This document shows, one piece after another, positions 45,601 through 55,639 of a stretch of DNA of 64,000 bases. Origin of the DNA: Paragyromitra xinjiangensis (taxonomy: Eukaryota; Ascomycota; Pezizomycetes; Pezizales; Discinaceae); assembly GCA_038503065.1 (NCBI GenBank), contig JBCAMK010000014.1, forward strand, positions 682,001 through 746,000. The letters run 5' to 3'. The notes beneath the pieces were generated by a model. It saw only the letters and a list, made by a program, of their open reading frames with translations, was not told where the DNA came from and did no database searches. Numbering within the stretch: the stretch's first letter is position 1; the number at the start of each line of letters is the position of its first letter. The position numbers and the translations under genes are program-made.

Positions 45601-46758
45601 GTGACGAAATCATCCCAGCTCCCTTGGGCCGCGTCTACAGTCTTGCCTTCGGACCTGCATCTTATCCGTTTATATCGCGTTTTCTGGCGGAAGAGGAGAA
45701 AGTCCTTGATATTCAGATCCCGGAGAAGGGCGAATGGCGAGACGCTGATGGGAAGAAGGTGCGTAGCTTCAGCTATATAAAACCATTGGGAGGACCGATT
45801 GGGCCGAAACAGACAAAATGTAATATCACCGAGACGATCGAGTGGTGTGACCTTGAGGACCATGTCAGCGTTGTAGTGGCGACACAGACGCCAGATGTGC
45901 CCAGCGGGAATGTGTTTGTGGTGAAGAGCAAGTACTGTCTCATGTGGGCACCTGAAGGTGCAACAAGGATGATAGCAACGTGTACAGTTGAATGGAATGG
46001 GAAGAGTTGGTTGAAGGGTATGTTTCTTTATCTCCTTAGAAGGATTGTATTTGGAGAGTGGGTTGGGCTAACAGCGAAAAGGGCCTATTGAAAAGGGCGC
46101 ATCTGACGGCCAAATCGCCTATAACTCTGACCTCGTCGCTGCTCTTAAGAGGGAATGCGTGCCTAAAGAACCCGCCAACAAGTCCGCCAAGAAGATGTCG
46201 AAGAAGAAGCGAAAGGCGCTCGAAGCGAAAGGCGAGGCAATTGGAAGATCAGTTGCAGGCACTGTCAAGGGGCGGGAAGCTAATGCCGCTGGGTTCGCCA
46301 GTCCGGCGCAGATGGAGAGTTGGGGTATTTTTGCGCCGCTGAAGACGTATCTTGGGCCTGTGATCGACGTTCTACAGCCGCTCCTAAATGGGAATCTGGG
46401 GATCTTGGTGATTTGTGTGTTACTTACGGTACTGGTGATGGGGAGACGGGGAGGGTCAGCTACAACGGACGTGGGGAGGGGTGGAGCTGTGGGTGCGAGG
46501 TATTGGGAGCAGACGTGGCAAGCGGAGGAGGAGGGACTATGGGAGTGGCTTGAAGACCGAAGTGGCTTGGGTGGAATTGGTGATTTGGGGAGGGAGAGGA
46601 GGTTGAATAGCTTCGAAAAAGTATTGGGTAGGAGAGGGAGAGTTGGGAAGGGGATGAAACAAAGGGAGGTTGAGGAGGCAATTGGTGTTATGGAGGAGAG
46701 ATTGGAGGTTTTAAAGAAGATTGTGGAGGCGCGAAAAGGGAAGAAGGAGGAGTCCTAA
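42624..46758 (+). CDS. GRAM-VASt membrane protein (LAM/Ysp2-like sterol transporter family)
   Basis: Exons are 42624-43069, 43337-46017 and 46082-46758, giving 1267 residues. The first about 660 residues are disordered, Ser/Thr/Gly-rich, with basic patches (KRNLFGRKKKS). A GRAM domain lies at about 674-785 (NRDFHALFRSVPEDDYLIED, LLQGRFYVSEGHICFNSN, FDEVVSVEKKSTAMVFPNAI). An acidic linker precedes the VASt/StART-like domain at about 900-1085 (SRFLAEEEKVLDIQIPEKGE, FSYIKPLGGPIGPKQTKCN, VVVATQTPDVPSGNVFVVKS). A single transmembrane segment lies near 1150-1166 (GILVICVLLTVLVMG) before a charged coiled-coil tail. This is the architecture of yeast Lam/Ysp proteins, which sit in the ER at contacts with the plasma membrane and move sterol between them. 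Exon 3 begins at AG|GGCCT, keeping frame. Confidence 0.93.
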
Positions 46759-48049
46759 CCACGAGAGCATTGGGATGAAGGGAGCTTATTTGCGTGGATC
46801 ACATTCCTTATATATTTCTTTCTGTTTTGATGGTTCGGAGAAAGGACCTACGCGTGGCGCTGAGGGGTTTATAAGTTGCTTTCATTTCATTTGTTTTTTT
46901 GAATACTTGATTTATTTGTATTGTATTGTATGGTCTACTAGGTACAGAGCCATTTTGAAGTTTGGTTTTCTCACGATCTCTTTACTTTTTTATTTTTATT
47001 TTGGGTTTCTTATCTTGTCTCAGTTAGGTATCATACGTACGAATTTTTCATTTTTTTCATTTTCAAAGCCTTGAGTGCTGAAACTCCATTTCTGGTTTCT
47101 TTTGTGTTAGCGTGCGTGTATTAGTGTGCGTGTATAGAGTAGCGGTTTTTTTTGAATTTTCTGCTTTTTGTGCCGGTTTGGCGTGTCGTTCGTTATAGAT
47201 AGTGTAGTGAGTATTCATGGGTTCTTTGAATTGGCCTTTGATGGTTGCCAGTTTTGATGGTTGTCGGGGCTCGATCCACGGTTTATCACTCGTTGTCTTT
47301 GCCCTGGAAGGTGTTGTAATATTGGGAGCACGTAGGGAGGGATAGAAGGCTTGATTGCTTGCTTGCTAGGTGGGCATACGGCCCCTATCTAAATACTCTC
47401 TCGGGTGCCCGAGTGCCCGTGTGCTCGGGTACCTGTCTCTCAATCATTTCCGACTCCGAAGGGCCAAGCCCCGTATTAGGAAGCATCTCCAACAGAAGGT
47501 ATTGGAGATACTACTGGTGTCGGCTTCCTAATACAGGCTTCTCTTCGTCCCTCCACTGTTTCAGCTGTTTCATAGGCTCTTGTTTGTTTGGCGGGTATTC
47601 GGGCTATACAGAACTGCTCTGGGAGACCGGCTAGCCATTTGATGGAGCTCTTTCTATTAGCCAGATACTTGTATATATACAAAGGCGAAAGCCTCTAGTA
47701 TAGCAAGTAACCTCGCTATCTATTATACACTCGAGATTATTCCTTCAGAAGAGGGTTCTTGATATGGTTGTCTGGGTAATAATCATTGAAACCCATGTAA
47801 GTACTATTATGTAAGACAGAATGCTCTATCAAGTACAACAAAAAATAATAAACTCCATTATGGAGGCTGGCTACATGTACATTTTCCCTGCTCCCTGCAA
47901 CACCTTCCCTCAGGTGCTTCCTCACATGTAGCTACATATACCTACATGCGCACAAAAACAAAAAAGATAATAATAGTACATGTATGTAGAATAATAGGAG
48001 AGGAAACGGAAAATCCATGATAGGAGGAGATAAAATCACATCTAACCTC
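46759..48049. other. Intergenic region with hairpin
   Basis: About 1.3 kb between convergent stops. It is T-rich after the GRAM gene (probable 3' UTR), followed by a nested hairpin at 47473-47534 and two TACATGTA octamers (47872, 47977). No gene is supported. Confidence 0.5.
47473..47534. repeat. Nested perfect hairpin
   Basis: Outer arms GTATTAGGAAGC (47473-47484) and GCTTCCTAATAC (47523-47534) are exact inverted copies. Inside, ATCTCCAA (47485-47492) and TTGGAGAT (47502-47509) form a second perfect stem directly stacked on the left outer arm. No coding capacity. It looks like a very small foldback element or a structured RNA. Confidence 0.55.
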
Positions 48050-49764
48050 CTAGCGATAGCACACCTCTAGATCCATAGTCCCGAACGAATCAAAGGACGT
48101 GAACATAGTATAGTTTTGCACTGCTTCTGGCTTGGCTTCGGCCTCCGGTTTAGTGCTGTCGACGGTGTCGGTGTCAGTGGAGGGAGAGGGGGTAGGTAGG
48201 AGGGGCTTCTGGGCTTTTTTGACCTCGAGGAGCATGTGCACCTCTAGATCCATAGTCCCAAACGAATCAAAGGACGTGTACGCAGTATAGTCTTGCGCTG
48301 CTTTTGGCTTGGTTTTGGCCTCCGGTCTAGTGATGTTGGTAGTGCCGGGAGAGGGAGAGGGAGATGGAGATGGAGAGGAAGGTGGAGAGGGAGAGGGAGA
48401 GGGAGGTGGAGAGGGAGAGGGAGAGGGAGAGGGAGAGGGAGAGGGGGTAGATAGGAGGGGCTCCTGGGGTTTTTCGACCTGGAGGAGCATGTGCACCTCT
48501 AGATCCATGGTCCCGAACGAATCAAAGGACGTATACGCAGTACAGCCTTGCACTGCTTTTGGCTTGGCTTTGGCCTCCGGTTCAGGGACGTTGACAGTGT
48601 CGGTGGAAGTCAAGGGAGAGGGGGTAGGTAGGAGGAGCTTCTGGGCCTTTTCGACCTGGAGGAGCATGTCTCTGAAGACCGCTTCATCTGAGAAGGATGC
48701 GAGTTCTGGGTGGTCGAGGCGGTATTCGCCTAGGCTTATTCGTTTGGTTAGGGGTCTGGGGATTCTGGGGATCCTGGGGCGGGATATTTTGGATGCGATG
48801 GTGCTCGGGTAGTTGTGGCCTGGGGGCTTGGGTTCGAAGAACCAGAAGCGGGAATGGGCTGGGAGGCGAGACTTTTTTGGTACTGGTGCAGGTGGCGGAG
48901 ACTGTAATTTAGGTTCTGCGGAGAGTATTGGGTAGAAGTCTTCGTTGGATTCCTTCTTGATACGTTTAGTGAGGGTTTCTTCTGGATCGCTGGAGTCTTC
49001 ATCGGGCTGTTTCCGCTTGGGACGTTTGGTGATAACTACTCGCGGGTCATTGGGGTCCTCGGGCCTTTTCCTCTTGAGACGTTCGGCCAGCATCTCTTGT
49101 GGGCTTTTGACGATATGGCCAGTTCCGTCGACGATGCTCCAGGGTTGGCCAGGGGCGGGGATGGGAAAGACATCTCCTTCTCCGAAGACGCCGCCGGCGC
49201 CGAACTCATTTCTCCCTTCTGGTGTAGGGATTGTGGAGCTCTCTTCTTGGGGGTAGTATGAGTATCTACCACATGCGGTCCACTCTTTCTCGTCGGACTC
49301 AGAGAAGACTTCGGACTCAGAGGAGACTTCGGACTCGTCTCGGTGGGTTTCATTCTGGTAATTGAGGCCAGCCTTGGAGATATAGAGACGGTCCATAGGT
49401 ATTGAGGCTACTGCTGCATCGTCCTCTTCTTTTGCTAGACGAGCGACTAATCTCTGCATGTAGGTGCCATCACGCGGATAGAATGGACTAGCGGGCGTCA
49501 ACACTGCTCTCTTTGCTATAGTCATGTTAGTGAGGAAGTATTTTTTTCGTTTCTTAGAGTAATATGCTTACTGAGGGGTTCTGAGCGGAGGTTCTCAAAC
49601 ATATGATCTTTCCATAGATCACATCTACTACCGTCTGCATCGTAGAATAGGCATTTGCATTCTGGTAGATTGTGAATAGTCGTTACGTGCGCTATCAGGT
49701 TTTCAGGAGTGTAGAAATCGATGAGGCACAGCGGACAGCTGTACCAAGATAATTGGTGAGACAT
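48050..49764 (-). CDS. C2H2-finger protein with a self-repeating Ser-Pro-rich tail
   Basis: Exons are 49764-49572 and 49515-48050, giving 552 residues. Exon 1 has a C2H2-type finger, C10-x2-C13-x12-H26-x4-H31 (CPLCLIDFYTPENLIAHV), followed by a Cys/His-bearing stretch (CKCLFYDADGSRCDLWKDH) that may be a second, irregular finger. The middle has four charged KRPxxDPxDP-type motifs (for example KRKRPEDPNDPRVVITKRPK) that look like diverged repeats and basic nuclear signals. From about 345 to the end, three tandem copies occur of a roughly 65-residue unit: MLLQVEKAQ, an SP-rich spacer, PEAKAKPKA and TSFDSFGTMDLEV. The spacer of the second copy is expanded to a long Ser-Pro tract. A nuclear regulator is plausible, but no family is recognised. 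Confidence 0.65.
48346..48474. repeat. GGGAGA minisatellite inside the zinc-finger gene
   Basis: About 125 bp of GGGAGA units, with occasional GGTGGA and GATGGA variants, encoding the Ser-Pro tract on the minus strand. It is the expanded spacer of the second tail repeat. Such a tract is expected to vary in length between strains. Confidence 0.75.
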
Positions 49765-51503
49765 TTGAGTTTTGTTGGTGACGTTTGAAGATGCTTTCTT
49801 GACTTCTCTGGGGATTGGCTTCTATACCTGTATTTTTCGTGGGTGGGTTGGGAAGTGGTAGGGAGGGGATGGAGGTTTTAAGTAGGCCTGGTCGGATGTG
49901 CAATTCTTATGGTGGCTGACTTGGGTTTTTTGTCTTTCTTTTGCTGTGGTGTGTGACTACTAAATAGTATCTGCTATTGAACTGGGAGGTGTATGGGTTC
50001 CGTGGTTTATGCAATTATTGGGAACTATTGGGAATGTAATGACGAGCTAGCCAAAAAGGCTAGCGTGCACTTGTGCGACTAGATGGTGGTAGCTAGGCTC
50101 GTTCCCATTCCGCGTACTGTAGGGGCGGCAGAATGCCTTCCGCCTGGCGATGTCACTTGGAGGGGAGGAACTGCATGTATATGTACTTTCGAAGTTAGGA
50201 ATAGACCGAGTGAGAAATGATGCTGGGGAACATATTACTTAAAAGCAAGCAAGAGATGTGCCCAACACACTTCATACCTGCATGTAGTTTCTCAAATACA
50301 TATATATAGTTTCTTGACTATCTAAACACTTGCTTCCTTGGGCTAGGTAGGAAGTTCACTTGTGATTCACAACAAACTAACTATACCCTGTGTTTCCCTT
50401 CTGTATATAAAATTCATTCTTAACAGTGATGAACCGATGCAATGCAGTGAGAAAATCCTTTAGAAGGTATTGCAATAGGCTAGATAAACTGTGACTTGAT
50501 ATTTTCCCACACACTTCCTGCTTCCCACTATTTTCAGAGTGGACTCGGCGCATAACGGTCTGATTTCTCCATCGTTCTATTGCCCACGCCGAGACGTTAT
50601 ATACATTATATGCGCAAACAAGGCTAGTAAATCGAGAGTAGTTATTGGTTCAAATGGACTAGGGAGGACTGCGAATATTTTCAGTATCTAGCTCATGTCC
50701 CCCACTCCTACTCCATCCACTCTTGCCATCCCACAAACCGATTGAAAAACCCCTCTTCCGCCTGTTTTTTTATTACATATTTTCTCGATTGAAGGAGATA
50801 TTAATCTTCTTGACTAGCTGATATACCTTGATATATTCGGCAGAACTGATGAGATATTGATGACGCTGAGATGAGCAAAAAATATTAAAATATTTCAAAA
50901 GCACGAAAACAGATTCAGTAAACAGCAAGCACCTTCAACGATGAAGTGAGTGGATAATATCTTTTCCGCCTTAAACAAACGTAAGTTTCCTTCCATCAGA
51001 TTGCTTTCTATTTCTCGAGAATCCTCTTACTATAGACTCGTACTGACAGAATTTCAACCTACTTAGTCTGCAGAGCCGTCAATTCTCTATTCTGAGTTTA
51101 GATAAGTTTTCGGGAATGACCAGGGCAAAAATAACTATTTTAGAAACCTGCTATCTAGTCACATCACCCTTGAACAGAATACATTTTTCGGATTTACGAA
51201 AACGCATATCGATATCTATTTAGGATAAACACATACAGCCAGGAAAGTTGCTGACAACACTATGAAGTACCCGACGCGAACGATCATTGAACATAATACT
51301 TTATTCCATACTTGGATGCAAAAGTGGTCGATGCACTTGTCTTTTCTGAAGTCGGATAGAGAATTTGGATTTTCAGTAAGTTTTTCCTTCATTGACTGAC
51401 TGATTTTTATATGGTTAAGCCTAAATTCTCATTCCCGCTGGTTTAATACTAATGTTCATCACGATGTACGAATCACAGTATTCTTGTAGTGATTGCTGTT
51501 AGA

Positions 51504-51690
51504 CCTTCGATCCGACATGCGTAACCTTGACACGTTGACCTCCGGTTACGTATAGTTCCAAAAGGAATACATGTAATCCTCCGATCCGACAAGCCTTTAG
51601 ACTCCGGTCATTGCAATTACGACAGGGATAATTCTTCGATCCGAAAAGCGTGGCCTCGACACGTTAGACTCCGGTTATTTATAATATCGA
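51504..51690. repeat. Diverged three-unit tandem repeat
   Basis: Three units of about 56-73 bp start with CTTCGATCCGACA or a variant (51504, 51577, 51633). All contain a version of GACTCCGGTTA or GACCTCCGGTTA, and the first and third also have CGACACGTT or TGACACGTT. No coding sense and no clear target duplication. Confidence 0.5.
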
Positions 51691-53499
51691 TAACAATAAC
51701 TACTATGGCGCATTCTCTCCTGATGAAAAAGAGGAAAAAGAGTACACTGTACCTTGCCAATCCGATAATCACGGTTTCTAGGAAATTTCCAGATTTTACA
51801 AAGCATGATATAACGCTGATGTAGGATACAACATTAAATTGTTCTAGCGCTATTGTAAGGATGGAACGTGAGCGCCCCTAAAGACAGGTAAGTTTTTATC
51901 TCCTTTTCCGGTTTGAGTGGATTTTGTTGGGTAATGAATCTAATAGTGGGATACATTCGATTCCCTAGCGAAGTCGGGGGTAAGATATTCCCCTCTTCCC
52001 CTACTATTCTCAACCACATACAAGCGCCGGACTTGGCACATTTACGTGCAAGTGCGATGGATACACGGTGAAATATTCTCCTGCCGAAGTTCTAGAGATA
52101 GGGACCTCGATGTTCATGATACCTGAAACCAACATAATGGCCCTCTCCACCAGAACAATAGCAACTTCCTCAAAAGGCCTAGAAGAAAAACAAAAACTAG
52201 AGGTCTATTACAACAATCAAGCTAGTGTTCATCACTCCTATATATTAAGGCCCGCCACCTAATCACCTTACCCGGTGCCTCCGAGCGCAACTACTAACGT
52301 GTAGCTAACTAAATTTCATCGAACAATTTAATTCAACAATGATATCCACAGGCAAACCCATTTGGTTAAGGATCTTATCAGCAAAAATGACAGAGCATGT
52401 CGACAGTATCGGTCATAGTGTCTCGCTTGAAGCCGAAATTTATCATGTTGCAATTGTCGGCTTTTAGGCATGATGCTAGTTAATGTCGAAATGGCTGCAT
52501 CAAAATTAGTGCCATCTATATATATAGGAAGTCGATGTGTTTGTCATTTGAATACTTCTACACGACATTGATCCGTGCGATCCATTACGCCTGGATCCCT
52601 CGGAAGTGTAATCATATAGTCTGATTCAAATGGCTAAAGCGGATGGAAGCATGATTGTAAGTTGGTTTCTCTATCCCGCTGTCTTTGTTTCTCTTTAAAT
52701 TTAGTTTTGCTGACATGGATAGTGAGATTATTTAACTGGTATCAACTTCACGAAACGGCCGTCAATATTATCCACAATCACAGCTACAACGCTAGCTGCC
52801 GCGGGGCGAGCAGAAAGATTAATAGTACAACCTCACGGAAATTACAAGAGTCGTGAATGTTATTCACAATTCCAACCGCAACACGAGTCTAGGCCTGATT
52901 GGGTTTGATTTGAGACAATCTCCCAGCTCGATCCTAAGAATCCATGGAGTTTAGTCTGACCACCAAACCCGTTCAACGGCTTATAACGCAGTTTAAAAAC
53001 GACCAAGTTGCACATGATTGATTTGTTTACTCGAATGTGCTTCAACCGCTGGTTTGTCTAGAATGCCAACTGGGCTCAAATCTATTCGGATGAAAAATTG
53101 ACCATCAGATTTCAAGTGTTTGTTTAGTGGATCAAACCGTGTAGCAAGAATTATCCATTGAGGAGAGCCTATGATACTAGCTCGCGGTTTATTGGGAAGC
53201 TTGGATCGGAGGAGATCCCAACAGCACACCACCCGCGAGTAACATTATTCCCAGTTCACATCAAGCATCATGAAACACATCACGGCAAACACAACTCGAG
53301 CAAAAAAATGAGAGAACAGAAGGTGCGAAATTAAAGGCAGGGGGTGAATATCCCGGAACAGCTGATATAGGGGAGGGTCAGTCTCGGACGAAAGGAGCCC
53401 CATTTAGTACAATCTAGTGTTTCGGGGCATCTACTCGTACGCAATTTCCTCCGAACTAGATGAACTCTATTGGGGACTAATCGTATGCAATACTTTCAG

Positions 53500-53875
53500 A
53501 TCTTGTTTCCAATATTGAGGATACCTTCGAATTCACCAACGACAAGACCGCTTTCTCGTTTGACTCATTCCGTAAGATTAATGAAGCCAGAATTAAATCG
53601 GATCTTCATTGGTCTTTGGTCTGGAAAGAGCTAGATGGATACCGAACACGTCCGGTACGTTTTATGTCCGGATATGAATAGTTATTACCACCGAGGCGAT
53701 GGTCGTGGAACATGAGGGTAAGGGGATTTGTGTTAGAAAGAAGCCTCAGAGTATTGGAAGAATCTACAAAAGACGATTAAACACATTAGTGTCAATGATC
53801 TTGCGTTTGGATACGGGCTCTTTGAGAGCATTTATTCAGGCTCTGGGAAATGGAGATGTATACGAGCCGGCATAG
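53500..53875 (+). CDS. Two-exon candidate gene or gene remnant, 3' part
   Basis: Exon a, 53500-53654, follows a clean acceptor (ACTTTCAG) and reads IEDTFEFTNDKTAFSFDSF, then HWSLVWKELDGYRTRP. A 41 bp intron starting GTACGT ends in GAG, and exon b, 53696-53875, continues in frame (AMVVEHEGKGICVRKKPQSI, then LRAFIQALGNGDVYEPA) to a TAG. Both exons are too short to stand out alone, but the phase agreement and coherent composition argue for coding origin. No first exon or ATG is identified upstream and no family is recognised. It could be a real small gene or the end of a decayed one. Confidence 0.35.
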
Positions 53876-54239
53876 TACTAATCGCAACGCTACATGTATA
53901 ATAAGAAGTGTCTCGTGTTGGGCCGAAAACCTTCATATTAGAAGACGTACGATATTTTGAATTTATTTGTAAAGAACCTAAAGTTTCATACTTTATGTAG
54001 CTGTCTGTAGTCAAGGTTTGAGTGATAAGGTTTGCTTCGCTTTCTCTAAGTTTGCTTGTTCTCATTCGAGGAATCACAGATTATCACTCGACTCAGCCGC
54101 CAAGTCCTAGTCAGAGCACCCACGCTAAGCAAACACCAGAGCCTCATTCACAAACTTCGAACCCCACCTTCACCCCACCTTGCCCCTACAAACACCCATT
54201 TACACTCAGTAACCAGCAAACCAAACGAATACTCTAGAG

Positions 54240-55320
54240 ATGTTATACCTCGTCGGTCTCGGCCTTTCTAATGAGAAAGACATCACCATCGCCGGTCTGG
54301 AGATTGCCAAAAAGGCAGCAAGGGTGTACCTGGAGGCTTACACAAGTATCCTCATGATCGAGAAAGAGAAGCTAGTACGTCACTGAAGTTTGCTTCAATC
54401 CCTTCGTTATATAGAACTAACAACCAATTACCAAACAGGAAGAATTCTACGGTCGTGAAGTCATCATAGCAGATAGAGAAATGGTTGAGTCCTCCAGCGA
54501 CGCCATCCTCGCAGGCGCCAACACCTCCGATATCGCCTTCCTCGTCGTCGGTGATCCATTCGGGTACTTCTATACACCCTCGGTCATTTTGTATCCTCCT
54601 AGCTAACATACCCGAGAGAGCCACAACACACACAGACCTCCTTCTGCGCGCTCGCGAGCTAGAAATCCCTTTCCGTACAATCCATAACGCATCGATCATG
54701 AACGCGATTGGCGCGTGTGGGTTGCAGCTGTATAACTTTGGACAAACAGTGTCGATGGTGTTCTTTACGGACTCGTGGAGGCCGGCGAGCTTCTATGATC
54801 GTGTTAAGGAGAATAGGGATATTGGGCTGCATACATTGATGTTGTTGGATATCAAGGTGAAGGAGCAGAGTTTGGAGAATATGGCGAGGGGGAGGAGGAT
54901 TTATGAACCGCCAAGGTATGGGGGAATCTGTCGATAGAAGGTGTGGAGGGCTGACTTGGGGAATAGGTATATGACAGTTGCTCAATGTGCGCAGCAGATG
55001 TTGGAGATTGAAGAAGAGAAGAAGGAGGGCGGTATGTAGCTCTGTTCCTTTGCCTACCCCAAGTTGTTTCCTGACAGATGGAAATAGCTTACTCCCCTAC
55101 CACCCTCGCTATTGGCGTCTCTCGTCTTGGTTCCCTCGACCAGCAATTCGTCGCCGGCACACTCCAGCAACTCGCCGAAGCAGACCTAGGCCCGCCGCTG
55201 CACTCGTTGGTGCTACTAGGGAAGAGGGTGCATGAGCTAGAAATTGACTTTATCCGCCCATTTGCAGTTGATGTGGAAACATTCAATAAGGCGTATGAGC
55301 TAGAGCACGGACGTAAATAG
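54240..55320 (+). CDS. DPH5: Diphthine methyl ester synthase Dph5
   Basis: Exons are 54240-54374, 54439-54563, 54619-54915, 54967-55031 and 55088-55320, giving 284 residues, the standard size. The start [16 protein letters not shown] is the conserved N-terminus of the family. [17 protein letters not shown] and VVGDPFGATTHTDL (split across introns) form the SAM-binding core, followed by [20 protein letters not shown] and [19 protein letters not shown]. The end is [18 protein letters not shown] and [15 protein letters not shown]. The enzyme uses S-adenosylmethionine to methylate the histidine-derived side chain in translation elongation factor 2, the second phase of diphthamide synthesis, in the cytosol. 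All exon joins keep frame. Confidence 0.95.
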
Positions 55321-55639
55321 TTTGCTGTACCAGTATCAAAAGTAAATACCACCACACTCGATCGGAGTAGATCGGGTATACAAAAGCAAATAGACGCCTT
55401 AAGATTAATTTCTTCATAAGGGATCACTCGTGGCCTAGAATGCTCTGGGATCGTGAAAGGTGAAATGTTGGTCCGTGCAGCATGCAAGTGAGATAATGAG
55501 GACTTGTGTTTGCTTGTCTATACAAGACAAACAAACAGGCCCTTCAATTCATAGATAACAGCCAGCTAAGCCCCTAGTCGATATTCACCCCCATAACATG
55601 TCTTCACGTCCATGAATCTCTAATCCAATAATTGAAACT
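55321..55639. other. Short spacer
   Basis: 319 bp between DPH5 and the downstream SANT/Myb-like gene on the same strand. Nothing beyond a probable 3' UTR and promoter. Confidence 0.5.

Larger units (their letters stand above)
49765..54239. other. 4.5 kb gene-poor region
   Basis: It contains a three-unit diverged tandem repeat at about 51504-51690, a two-exon candidate gene at 53500-53875 (listed separately), and TACATGTA octamers at 51568 and 53891. Other open frames, including about 80 codons at 52993-53232 on the minus strand, show no motif or splice support. The last about 150 bp are C-rich and probably the DPH5 leader. Confidence 0.5.

Noticed and set aside
51504..51690. CRISPR-like array
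   Set aside because: Units are diverged, without constant repeats and spacers, and the sequence is eukaryotic.
52993..53232. 80-codon frame on the minus strand
   Set aside because: No motif, no intron-consistent extension; indistinguishable from chance.
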